Assembly (NCBI RefSeq): GCF_010183535.1
Contig: NC_071331.1
Coordinates: forward strand, 16,864,001-16,928,000
Direction: 5' to 3'
Length of the DNA stretch: 64,000 nt
Source of the DNA: Caenorhabditis remanei
Lineage: Eukaryota > Nematoda > Chromadorea > Rhabditida > Rhabditidae
The position numbers were made by a program, and so were the translations under genes. Every line of letters starts with the position of its first letter. The first letter of the stretch is position 1. This document shows, in pieces, positions 22,125 through 33,300 of the stretch. The notes beneath the pieces are model-generated. The model did not search any database. It was not told where the DNA came from and saw only the letters and a list, made by a program, of their open reading frames with translations.

Positions 22125-22950
22125 TTTCAGATGGTTTTTCAAAGCATTTATTGTTTTGTATTCTTTCAAAGTCTGGGAAAGAAATGGGAAACTTCAAGTA
22201 TTTGAAGGCTTGGTTTACAATTCATAGTATGGTCTACTCTTGTAGCATTGATTACTCTCATGGTAATTAGTTCTTCGTAAATTTCAAAGGAACTATCAAC
22301 TTCTAAAGTCAGTTTTCCAAAATAGAAAGCTTTGAATTCTCAGGGTTTTCATATCCATGGAAGAACGATAATGATGTTCTCTGTCCATGATTCCTTCAGT
22401 TTTTCAAAAGTCTGTGTTTGGATTCTATTCGGACTATGTTTGAGATGTGCTTGATGTGTTCTTCTCATTCTTTGTCTTCAGTTTGATATTTTGCAATACG
22501 TTTTCTTTCCTGAAATTCTTGTGTCATTTCCCTTTCAGTTCCAAATATCTCAAGTACTTTACCGGATTGCGTTGTCTCTATTTTGTACTTTCCACTTTGT
22601 TCGTCTCTATTATCAACTGAGCATGCGGTTTTGTAGGTATAAACTCCACCCCGGAGAAAGATTTTCGGATACGGTGAGTCAATGTTCCATGTGATGATCG
22701 AGTTGTTTTTGTTGTAGACAAGCGATGGCGGAAACGTATAAAGTATCACCGGATGAGATAAACTACATGGGGAATTGAATATTTCGAACGAACGGAAACA
22801 AATTGAATTGTGGTGAATTGGTTATCAATCGAGGCTGTCGCTGTTGTTAATTTCTATTTTGTAAAAAGTCGAAGATTAAACAAAAAAATTGAACAATTTC
22901 AGAGTTCAATGACTACAGTAATATTGTATTGTGGTGTTGAGACATTAAAA
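22125..22950 (+). pseudogene. Decayed STR-class chemoreceptor
   Basis: Pieces of the receptor at 18956-20301 recur in order. 22131-22230 encodes FIVLYSFKVWERNGKLQVFE-like text (TM1 and loop). 22343-22450 gives GFHIHGRTIMMFSV, against CFHTIGGTFMMFTL. 22637-22676 gives GINSTPEKDFRIR, against GINLTPEKDISIR. 22719-22780 gives AETYKVSPDEINY, against GKAYNVTPEEIHY. 22909-22940 gives MTTVILYCG, against MVIVIIYCG. Stops, lost junctions and a frameshift around 22770-22830 break the reading frame, and the C-terminal exons are not found. A tandem duplicate that has died. Confidence 0.8.
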
Positions 22951-23617
22951 AAGTTTGAGTAAAAACTGTTCATTAATCAAATCATATGTATTTATGTATA
23001 TTCAATCTGTGGATCATTTAAAATCCAATAACCCAACCAGAAAGACTCATCCATGGATAATTCACTTCGTTTCAATTCAATTCGAAGTTAACATTCATCT
23101 CGTTTCGTCTGCTCAATTAATTTTTGACTTTTGTTCTATTTGTGGGTCTGTGTATGTTGTTTCATTTTGCTTCGAAGTACCCTTCTTCCCGGAAGAAAAA
23201 TGAAATGACGTCTCGTATTCATTCATCATATTCTCCAATTGTTTGTGTACACTGAAACTGTCTCTTGATGTCAGTTATCCCTCTTCGAGGGTGTCTACGT
23301 AAATGTTGACACCCGTTTCTCATAAATTTCTGGGAAGTAAAATGTCCTGCACAGGAATGATAACAAATTGTGTTGTACTTTCTTCCACTGATGTTCTCCA
23401 CTTTTGTCTAGACACTGATAAGTTTTATTAGGCTAAGATTTTGAATTCCCCCTTCTCTGTACAGGACAATCAAGACATTTTATTAACTGTTTACACGTTT
23501 ATTCGATTAATGAAACCGAAATAAACAAAAAATAATAAACACAATATTTATGGAATCATTCAATGGTGGTGAGCTGCTTCTTCGTCTTCTTCTCTTTTTC
23601 TTCTTCAATTGTTTTTT
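22951..23617. other. Intergenic spacer after the pseudogene
   Basis: AT-rich. Contains two small adjacent hairpins at 23279-23316 (CCCTCTTCGAGGG, then GGGTGTC pairing with GACACCC). No gene seen. Confidence 0.45.
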
Positions 23618-24170
23618 TTATTTCTTGTAATCATATAGATTCTCATTGGTGAACAGACGATACAAACGGTGATGTCTCTTGGCAGTAACACGGCATTGTT
23701 GATGAATATGAGATAGATAGAATATCGGTTGATACTTCTTCTTGATTGCTGTCACCACTGCACCTCCTTCGACACGAGAACGATCATTATAGAGGGCTTG
23801 GGTATCCACGTGGAATGTGAGGACCTCCATGTCATCTTCCGATTTGATCTCCGAGTTGTCGTAGTCAACCAAGAACTGAAAAGAGATATTTGGATTTGAG
23901 TTTTCCTTATATTATTTTTACCTTGAGATCCATAAGAGAATTCATTTGAACCTCCAGATATCCTTTAAAAGTATTCAAATTTCCTTCATAACCACACATC
24001 GAATAGTTGAATGATGGATCCATAAGATAAAGGATTGCAGTCGTATCTCTAGATGGAATCGACTTCTCAACGATATTCATGATTTGATGAACTGCATAGT
24101 TCGATGCACGATCAGCAGAGCAAACTGCTCCGAAAAGGGCCAACGAGAGGAAGAGAACACGTAGATGCAT
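23618..24170 (-). CDS. Small secreted protein, possibly NTF2-like
   Basis: Exons 24170-23922 and 23875-23618 give 168 aa. A clear signal peptide (MHLRVLFLSLALFGAVCSA) is followed by about 150 residues of mixed alpha/beta character: helix-like HQIMNIVEKSIPSRDTT, then ILYLMDPSFNYSMCGYEG, alternating strand-like segments MEVLTFHVDTQALY and GGAVVTAIKKKYQPIFYL, and a basic end. The order, a helix pair with a bent sheet, recalls the nematode NTF2-like secreted families, but this is a shape argument only. Only three cysteines. The single 46-nt intron joins in phase 0. Confidence 0.75.
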
Positions 24171-26316
24171 GATCCTTCTGGAATAATAAATGGCCTTTTT
24201 ATTATGAAAAATAAAAAAGAAAAAGGAACGGAGAGAGGTGGAACTTCACGCTAACTGATAACGCGTGAATAATAACTAAATATTTATATTGAAGAGATTG
24301 TAGTGGAGGGAAGGAGGAGGAGGAGTATAAGGATAATTGAGAGTCAGGAAATGTGTAGGAGGCTCTTTTTCTCTCTAGAGGGAAACAAGGAGGTGGAGTC
24401 AATGCATTCGTATCGCCCGTTTCGGAGGGATCAGTGAATGAAAATTAACAAACATCTTGAACTTCAGAAATTTCCGGAATTTGTCGGGCTACATCCGGTG
24501 AAAAGACTCAAACTGACGTCAGAGTCTTCTGAAGGAACGGATATTTCTAGACGGACGGTTATAAATTATTCGACATTTTTAAACATAAAAACGGTGCCTG
24601 GATACATAGAAACATGTCTCGAAGGAGTTCAGAATGACGTTCAGAAGACCAATGATCTGCCCTTAGATATTTTGAGAAAATCATCGTATCCGGTTCAAAA
24701 TTTTGAACGTATCGGAGTCCCATTAGTGTTAATCTGATGTCAGTTTCTGGATTGGTCAAGTATAAAATTGATGTGAATGTTCAATTTTAGAAGATAATCT
24801 CATTTTGAGAATTTAAATACCACATTCGAATCTCTTAGGAATTTTTACGAGACGATATTTAAATTCAGGGAATTTGGATTCTTTCCAAATTAAATTCGCG
24901 TCAATCTTGTCGTAAAACGATGTGAAATAGGGAATAACAGAAACATAAACATAGGTTCAAACTTTGAATTTTTGTAACATTTCCTTTTTTTCAGGAGCAA
25001 GCTGGTTTTGGGGTAGAAGTGTCAGGTAAAAATAGAATGTGATTCAAAGTTTGAAACTTCTTCCAGAATACTAAAACTGCACAAGTCTAATGAGATAAAG
25101 TGATGCGATTTCTAAACAAAAAAATTTGAGAAAAGTCAGTAAAATCCACAAATTAGTTATCGATCAGCAACTCAAATTCAATTTTTCCTTTTGCTTTCAA
25201 GTTGGAAGGTTCCAAAAGCTGTGAAAATTCAGTTAGATTTTTTTCAAGCACACTTCGTTTTTAAAAACTTGGAATCTGATTCCAGAACTTTTAAAAGAAG
25301 AACTTCTTTCTCCAACATGATTTTCACAACGTGGCTCCATCAAAACTTGAGAAAAACTTGATTTTTTAATGATTACGGTGGATGAATAGTGTTCTGGATC
25401 TTCAGACAACAACTATACAAATAGTAAGCAGATTATTTTGAGAATTAGAAAACACCCACACAGCTGAAATTTCTTAGGTTATGTCAAAACATACGAATTG
25501 AAAAAATACTTCAAACTCCCCATACGTTTTTTCTCGTAAATAGAAAATAATGACGAGTAAGATTTGTTAGTACGGTACGTACATCATTTCAAAATCCTAC
25601 AAAATGTAGTGATAATTCAAAACTAAAACTTTCAAACATCACGATTATAACCGAGAAATTTCCACCAGTCTTGTTCCGCCTACACAGGTGAAATATATCG
25701 TCAAAACGCATCATTTTGAACTACAAATTATATAATTTCTCATTATTTTCAGGTGTCTGGATGTTTTTTTTTTCGTTTATTTATCAGCTGAGATATATAA
25801 TGCATCACGTGGATTCATAGTTTAAATCAGAGAAAAATCAAATGAATTTCTGAAAGGAAGTTTCAAAGTTTCCAATAATCTTGAGACGATTGAAATGAGC
25901 TCAATTTGAATTCTGAAAACAAAAAAGTTGAAAGAGATCTTCTGAATGGTCTATGGAGTTTGGTAAATTGCAATGTCATTGAATTTAAATAAGGATTAAA
26001 TGGAATTAGAACGAGAGCATTTGACCGGTGAAAATTATCATGTGCACTTCGTTTTTCTCAAATTTCCGGAAGGTCTCGAAACCAGCAAATAGAAACGTCA
26101 CTTTTCGGATTTATTCTAGAATTCTGGAAAAAAGTAGACTCCTTTTAACTCACGTATTCCGAAGGGTCTCGATGAATTCGGAAAGAAAACAATAGACAAG
26201 AGATTGGATTTATAATACTTTCAAAACCAGTAAATGCACAAAAAAAGAAAAAAATAATTATGCAGAGTTTAATGCATTGCAAGTGTCCATTATTTGTTGT
26301 TTTACCTAAAAAAAAA
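24171..26316. other. Gene-poor AT-rich region
   Basis: 2.1 kb. The first 250 nt is the promoter side of the secreted-protein gene. Opposed open frames at 24438-24737 plus and 24559-24759 minus overlap and match nothing I know. The rest is AT-rich with no supported feature. Confidence 0.45.
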
Positions 26317-27338
26317 TCACATTTTCTGGAGGATTTTGTAATACAGAGATACCATTTCAAGCTCTTCCTTTGTTAATTGATCCGAAACTATATCGAAGTC
26401 TCCATCATCAATAAAAACGGTTGAATTACTTGAAGTCTGCAAAAAAGAGAACTGTTAATCCATCAGACGTCACAAAAATAATTAAATTAAGGGGTAAGGG
26501 GCTGAAATTCGATAAGTGAAACTAATGGAATTTGGTAGAATAATTGGGAGTGGGATTAACATCTGCACCCATCTATTTTCAACTATTTGAACCGGCAAAC
26601 GAAAGAATTAAGGGAAATTGAAATACACGGAAGGCTGGTTTCCTCTAAAAAGTTATTTCAATGTCAGTTTGGGCTACTGTATAATATTGGGACGTTGCGC
26701 AATTGGGCCGAAATTGAAAACATCAGAAGAAGTACAGTAACCATTTAAAGTTGTCAAGTCTTTCACCAATAAACATTGTTATGAGTAAATAACATTTGTC
26801 TGAAAGTACAAGATTTTGAAACAGGCTAACGCGGACCAGTTAGTAACTGTAGAAAGTTTAAATTCTCCCGTCGGATACCAGTATCGCCGACCGAGTTACT
26901 TTATGATGTCTAGCGGAAACAGTATTTTCTGAAGGAAATAGTTTTAGTTTCGGACAACATTGAGATCTACAGTTTGCAATGTAAACCTAGTTCCACAATC
27001 CCCAAACTCACTCCAATATAAATAATTGGTTCCTTGTGAACTGGATCCACTTCAATATCTCTCTTCGATCTGGTCCTTTTACGAGCTCTTCTTGTCTCAG
27101 CTGACGACGAACTGTTGTCATCATCCTCGTCAGAAGTGGAACGAATCGCTGAATTCGTCATATAATTTGCAGTTGAATTTGTCCATTCTGTCTCTTCCTG
27201 TAAGATAAATAACTATGATTCTAGATATCATTTCCAGTAACTCACTCGACAAATCAGTCGTTTCTTGTGGCTTTTTCTATAAATGACCCATGAAGAGACC
27301 ATTGAGAAAAGGACGAATATGAGTAACAGGTTTCTCAT
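26317..27338 (-). CDS. Small protein with N-terminal signal or membrane anchor, unrecognised
   Basis: Exons 27338-27246, 27197-27012, 26436-26317 give 132 aa. The N-terminus MRNLLLIFVLFSMVSSWVIY is hydrophobic and followed by a basic KSHKKR, so it could be a signal-anchor. Then comes a polar region with NST sequon, SDEDDDNSSSS acidic/serine cluster and RRARKRTRSKRD, a furin-like dibasic stretch. It ends with KEELEMVSLYYKILQKM. The dibasic run after a signal could mean pro-protein processing, but no peptide repeat is seen. The last exon is preceded by a 575-nt intron and is less certain. Confidence 0.55.
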
Positions 27339-30300
27339 GATTTTTGTATTTTCAGTGAGTGAATTGAAGGATTTTGTGAAAACTGAAATGAGAAAAGATT
27401 TGGTAAAAAGGGGCAGGAAGAATACCAGAAAAGAAGAAAAGAAGATCAACACAAGAATTTTTGACAACAGTAACTTCTTAATCGGCTCAACAAAACCATT
27501 GAAGCGAAAAGTGACGCCTTAAGGTGGTTGGTCAAGGTGACAACATTTCCAACTGTACACTGTTTTGGTAATTGGACGATTAAAATGGCAAGACGAGACG
27601 AAGAAAAGGGAATGACAACTGGGTCACACTCTTTTACAGAACAAGGAAAATGAGAATTACGTGACGACCAGCTTTTCGGTTTGTATCAACAACTCGAGTT
27701 GTTGTTTTGAGACGGATTAGATAGTATAGAAGGAAGAGAGACGCAGACTAGTTCTACAATGGTCAAGATTTGCTCGGAGCAAGCAAGACACCTCTGTACA
27801 GTCAAGGAGCCGAGATATTATTGTGTTATGTGCCGCTTTTGGAGTCTCCAAAGTTTACATCAAGGTTGCTTTATTTGTTATTTGAAGCTAATGCATTTCA
27901 TTTTTCGAATTGGAAAAAGGTCAAAAATAGACATTGACTTTTCAAAGTTCAACATTTTCATTTTTCTATATAATTGTTATTTGTTACTGAAGAAATCATG
28001 TTCATGGAGATATTTTTGTTAATTCGAAAGTTCACAAGTACTCGTCAATTTTTGGTTTGAAAATCATGATCCTGGGTTCTCACGTCGTTCAACTTTCTGA
28101 ACTACTGTATTTGTTCTAGGAAACGTTAGAAAACTTTGATTTGTTTTTTCAAAGAAAAATATGTTCTGATATTCAGAATTACCACGTTTTCAGTTTCATA
28201 GAACCGGCAAAATGAAGGTTTTTCCAGTTTACATTTTACAATCTTGAAGTCATCTATTGTCCTTTCTTCGGAGCCAGACAATAGCCACATAGGTGAAATC
28301 CGTACAAAAAAGTTTCGAACTAAGATATTGGAGATGTGCTTTTGTTATAAAATCCTCACAAATATGTTTTTCCTGGTAGGCTACAGTAGTCTTCAAGTGA
28401 TGAAATCATAACTCTCATTCTTCCATAACGCAAAAACATAGCCGAATCGGATGTTTACACGGTTGTTTTCTTTTAGTGCAAACCCTATAAACACCTCATC
28501 AAGACTTGCAACAATATCCGATTTACCCGAGTAAATAACATGTTTTTTTGTATTGTTAAACCTTCTCGATTTCACTTTTACCCTCAGTAACTGTAGGAAT
28601 CGAATCTCTTTTTACTCTTCTTCTTCTTCTTCTAATCCTTTGTAATACAGTGCCATTCGACGCGAGACTAATCTCAAACCTGCCCTCCATGGTAGTTTTT
28701 TCATCTCCTTTTTCTTCTTTTTTCTCTACCAACAATTGGGATTACGAGCCGGTTGAACAAGCGGATGCGCCTCGGGAAAGAAGCTTCATGTTTCGGTTAA
28801 AGGAGAAGAACATAACACAAATACATGGCACTTCTCTCTTTTTCTTCACCGGTTTTTTTCTTTTCCGAAAGCCGCATCAACCAGAAAAGAGCAAGGGAAG
28901 AGAGACCCAAAAGCAGCTGTCATTTTTACCTTTTCACACCTTTTCACGATTCCAAATCATTGTTTTTGTGAGATGAGAAGCAAAGGAAAATAAAGAGAAA
29001 AGAGGTTGATTTGTTGACTCGAATGACCAAAAGATGCGCGGGAGGAGGCACAATGAGTTGAGCGTTTGTTCAAACTTCTGTTTCCACAATTGGATTCTCT
29101 TCGATATTTTCTATACTACAGTCGAGATACTTGTTTAGATTTCCATATTTTCTTTTGTTTTTTAGTTTACAATCTAAATGTCGGTCGGAAGTAAATTCTA
29201 TTCGTTTTTGTCCAACTTCTCGCAACGTTGCGTTGTTTCTTCCCTTGTAATCTACAGTTGCGGAAATGTTTTTTTGAAGTACGGGTGGGTGTGAAAAGTC
29301 TGTAGACTTTAGTTATAAGGATAGCTTGGTTAGTAAAGAATGAGAAGTATTTTCCGGAGTGATTTAACAGAAAGTTAGATGATAAGTTGTACGTTTGATT
29401 TTTCAGCAGGGGTCAAAACTGTATTCGTAATTGCCGTCTTCAGTGGAAAGTGTCGAATTTTAAGAGTGTGTCACGGACTCACTTAACGCAAGAATGTTAA
29501 TTTTTCTAGGAAACGTCTAGATGTTTTCTTTTGTACCACTTTTCAATCCGAGCATACATTCTAAAGAGAATCGACAAATCAATTTTTGCTAAAATTACCG
29601 ATCATCAGTTCCAAGTTTAGTCTGTTTATATAGTAAAACTATCAACTACAAACTTGGAGCTGTACGGTTTCCTAAAGTTTTTTGTAACAAATTGATCAAT
29701 AAAGCTACAACCGTTACTGTAAAATGGAATGATCCTCAATATTAACCGTTATTTCTCGTCTTTCTCCTTAATTCCCAAACTCTGTTAGATTCGTACCGTC
29801 CCCAATACTTTTTAATGAATATCTTCAAACTTGAAAACCGCTTACACGTTTTTTTCTGGATGTTCACAAAGTAAATATCCATTTGAATCGTTTCATTCTT
29901 CTTCTTATAACCTTGAAACAACCTGAGGTTTCCCTGATCTTCAGTTTCTCAAAATAAGCTTCAATATTCTCCTTTTGTTTACCAGATGACACCATTTTCT
30001 TCTTGTATCAGTTTTGCGGAACTGTATTGTTTTTCGTATTCAATATAGATGATTGCTGCTAATTTAAAATCAGAGAACACTCTACTCTATTCTTTTTCTT
30101 TTGATCTTCACTCTCCTAGAATTCTTATTTTCCGTGGTGAAAACTTCTGAAACTGAGTCTCTGTTCTCATATTTCCTGTAAAACTCATGATGAAGATCCA
30201 AAGTGTCTGGGATAAAGACGATGTTTCCGTTTTCTTCCTCCGCCTCATCATGATTTGTTTGCGGGATTCATTTCACTTGTTTCGTCAGGAAAAAGATGAA

Positions 30301-33300
30301 AGTAGGACATCGTTCAAATCAGTTACTATTCATTTTCTTTGAGACATTACTTTTTTGAAACAAGAGGCCGAGAAAAAAGATACTAGGTCATGATACTTGT
30401 TTTGAATCAGAGAATTTCGGATGTTTCATTTGAGAAGTAGTTCTTGAGAGGTGTTGAAATAGATCGCAACATTTATTTCAATTTGAAAATATGAGTTTTC
30501 GTTACCAATTTCTTCCTAGATCTATTCAGCTTGTCTTTTCAAAACAATAGGTTCAGTTACCGAGGATTAGAGAGTTTAAGAGGAGAAACCTAAGCTAGTA
30601 GATCCGGGAGCAACTTCTTCCCCACTAAAGAAACCAGTCCATTCCAGACAACTTCCAAATGACTAATCAGTGTTCCCCTTTTCTAATTCTCCCAGACTTT
30701 TTTCTATTCCAAGAGAATTAGAGTTGATGCTCTCACCCTCTCCAAACGGGTCGTCCCCCCACTGATAACACACACTTTTTTGTGGTGAACATGGTCGCCG
30801 CGGGGAGCCAAGAGACGGCGCGCGGTGCTCTCCGCATTCGCTGTTTGCACTACGTGACTGTCAATCGACGGCGCATCTTTCTTCGTTCTTCTCAGCAGCC
30901 AGAAGCACCTTCCAATCAGTATTTGCCGTTTTAGAACATTCCTTCTTCGTGTTTTGTTTTCCCTTCGACCTAAAAATGGAATTGAAAATCGAAAAAAAAT
31001 TGGAGTAGGAGGAGGAGAAAGGACGATGAAACAAAATATGGAAAACCGTTATAGAACCCAATTAATTGATTTTAATGGACACACATTAATAATTCTTTTG
31101 CCTAAAACAAGATAATTTCTCTCCTTCTTCTCTTCATATTCATCTTATTCACCGGCGATTTCTCTCAGTTTTTACCGCATACTAATGGATTGTGTAGCAG
31201 TCCAAAGTGATTTATAATTGGTCATATCGGTCATTTTTCAACTCTTCTAAACCTCCTCTTTTTGTTCAAAATTCCTTTTGTATGGAACTGGATAAAGCTG
31301 CCCTCTACTTAATGAAGATTCCTCTACGAGACGAGTCATTGCTCTTCTCTTCCGCGCGGAAAGTTTGCCGTTAACCAGATTTCATTAAGATCTCAGTTAA
31401 CTGTTCGTTTATTGTTTGACCCACTCAATTTCTCTTTTTCCGCTTTTCATCTGACGACGCTTGACTACACTTTTTCTTAAGATTATGATGTTGATATGTG
31501 AAGAAACATATAGTATAGTTTTCGGGAGCTGTTTGGAAAGGAATTGATATGCCATGAGCTCCGTATCCGTTTCAAATACATCGTTGTTAAATTCTATATT
31601 AGAATGAAAAATAATTTTGAGTGTTGATCACATAAACACAGACTATTTCCTAATTTCCATTTTTGTAAAAGATGTAGATCGTACCGTTGTTTTATTACTA
31701 CATAACTTTTCTGCACAATTATTTTACAGTTATTAAATACCTTACCAGCTTGAAGGAATTTCCGTCAATTATGATTTTCGTAGTCTGGTCTGCACAATAA
31801 AAGTTGGCAGCTACAAAAATACTATATTTTTTGAAATTGAAGCTAACGGACAGGTAGGTTTTCCTATCTCAACTGGTGTGGTACTCATGAATCTGAAATC
31901 TGGATGATTCTGAAAACTCACATCTTTGCAACTCTACCACGTCACTATTCGATCCCACTCTACCAGAATCTCCTCCAGTTTCTCTTGTCCATTTTTCTAT
32001 GCTTCCAACCCACTTTTGGTAGCAAACAACACCAAGCACAATAGTTCTGAGAGGAGGGGGTTCTTGTCTCATTTCGCCTGTTTGTTGCTTTCTCTCTCAG
32101 TTTCCCTTTTTTACAACTTCACACCCTTTTCTCTAGAACAACAGCAATAAATCAGTTATTCTATTGAGGAACATTTGATTGTGTAAATGAGAAGTCGTCG
32201 AAAAAAACGGTAAAATCTACAATTCCATTTTCGACCTTGAAACCCCTTTTCAAGAGACACTGCCGACCTCTTTTTCTCCATTTTTCGTCTTCTTTTTATC
32301 CCAATTTCTTTTTATTTATTTGTTTGTTAATATGGTGTTTTCTTCCTATTTTACAAGTATGTACCTCTCAGACTACACAGTAATTTTACCATGTTTTTCC
32401 TCTTTTGCTTTTCGGTTTCTCTTTCTCATTTGCCATTGGATATGATGTCAAAAAACACTTTCTACACAGTTTTCTGGTTTTCTAGTCGAAGATGAAGATG
32501 AAGAGAATAGAGAAAAAAGTTACAAACTGTCATTTCATCTTCTTCCTCTTTTTTTCGATTCAAATGCAATGTGGTTGAATAAGAACGGCTTAGAATAGAG
32601 ATTAATGAAAAAGATTGTGTAATGCAATAAATGAGAATTCGAGTGGATGAGGATATCATAGTCTCGACTACGGTCTTCTTTTTGTTTCTTTTTCTTGGAT
32701 TCTTACTGTAATCGACACTTCTTTTTTGATAAAAAGGCAGAGAGAAATCATCAATTAGCTGATGGTTTACGACCTCTTGATTCCAACAAACATTGATAGA
32801 TTGCTGCGTTTCCTATTCTTTCTCATATCACAACTATACCATTCGCTTTCGTCGAGAACTGATTTGAGGGAGGGTTCTAGAAAGTTTTCTCGAGAGAAAA
32901 GAAAAGAAAGGAGATACGGTTTTTGGTCAGGTTTATTCAAAGAGTGACAATATTTGGATTTGAAAGGAAAAATTACAGTAACCGTAGAGAAGATTTTAAA
33001 GATTTCAACAGAAAACGGCTAATAGAATGTATCGCGAAGTCTCAGGTTCTGAAAAGTATGTAGAAAAATCTTTAGTTTTCTATAGTTTACGAAATTTTTG
33101 TACGGTACCGTCCTTGCTCGGCACCAATAACACTGTTGGCTCCGATTTCTGAGTTTCTTCCCATTGAAAGACTTCAACTTTCTAGATAAACCTGGGACAG
33201 AAGAGTTGAGAACGAGAGGCCCTCTCTCTCACAGTTATCCATTTGAACCGAAACTGAGAAATACAGTTTTACTAGACGTTTTCAGTCATTAATCTCCTCC

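Noticed and set aside
24438..24759. Opposed open frames of 99 and 66 codons
   Set aside because: They overlap on opposite strands, lack splice context and resemble no family I know.
28650..28976. 108-codon plus frame in the gene-poor region
   Set aside because: Phe/Ser/Thr low-complexity from pyrimidine tracts; no family resemblance.
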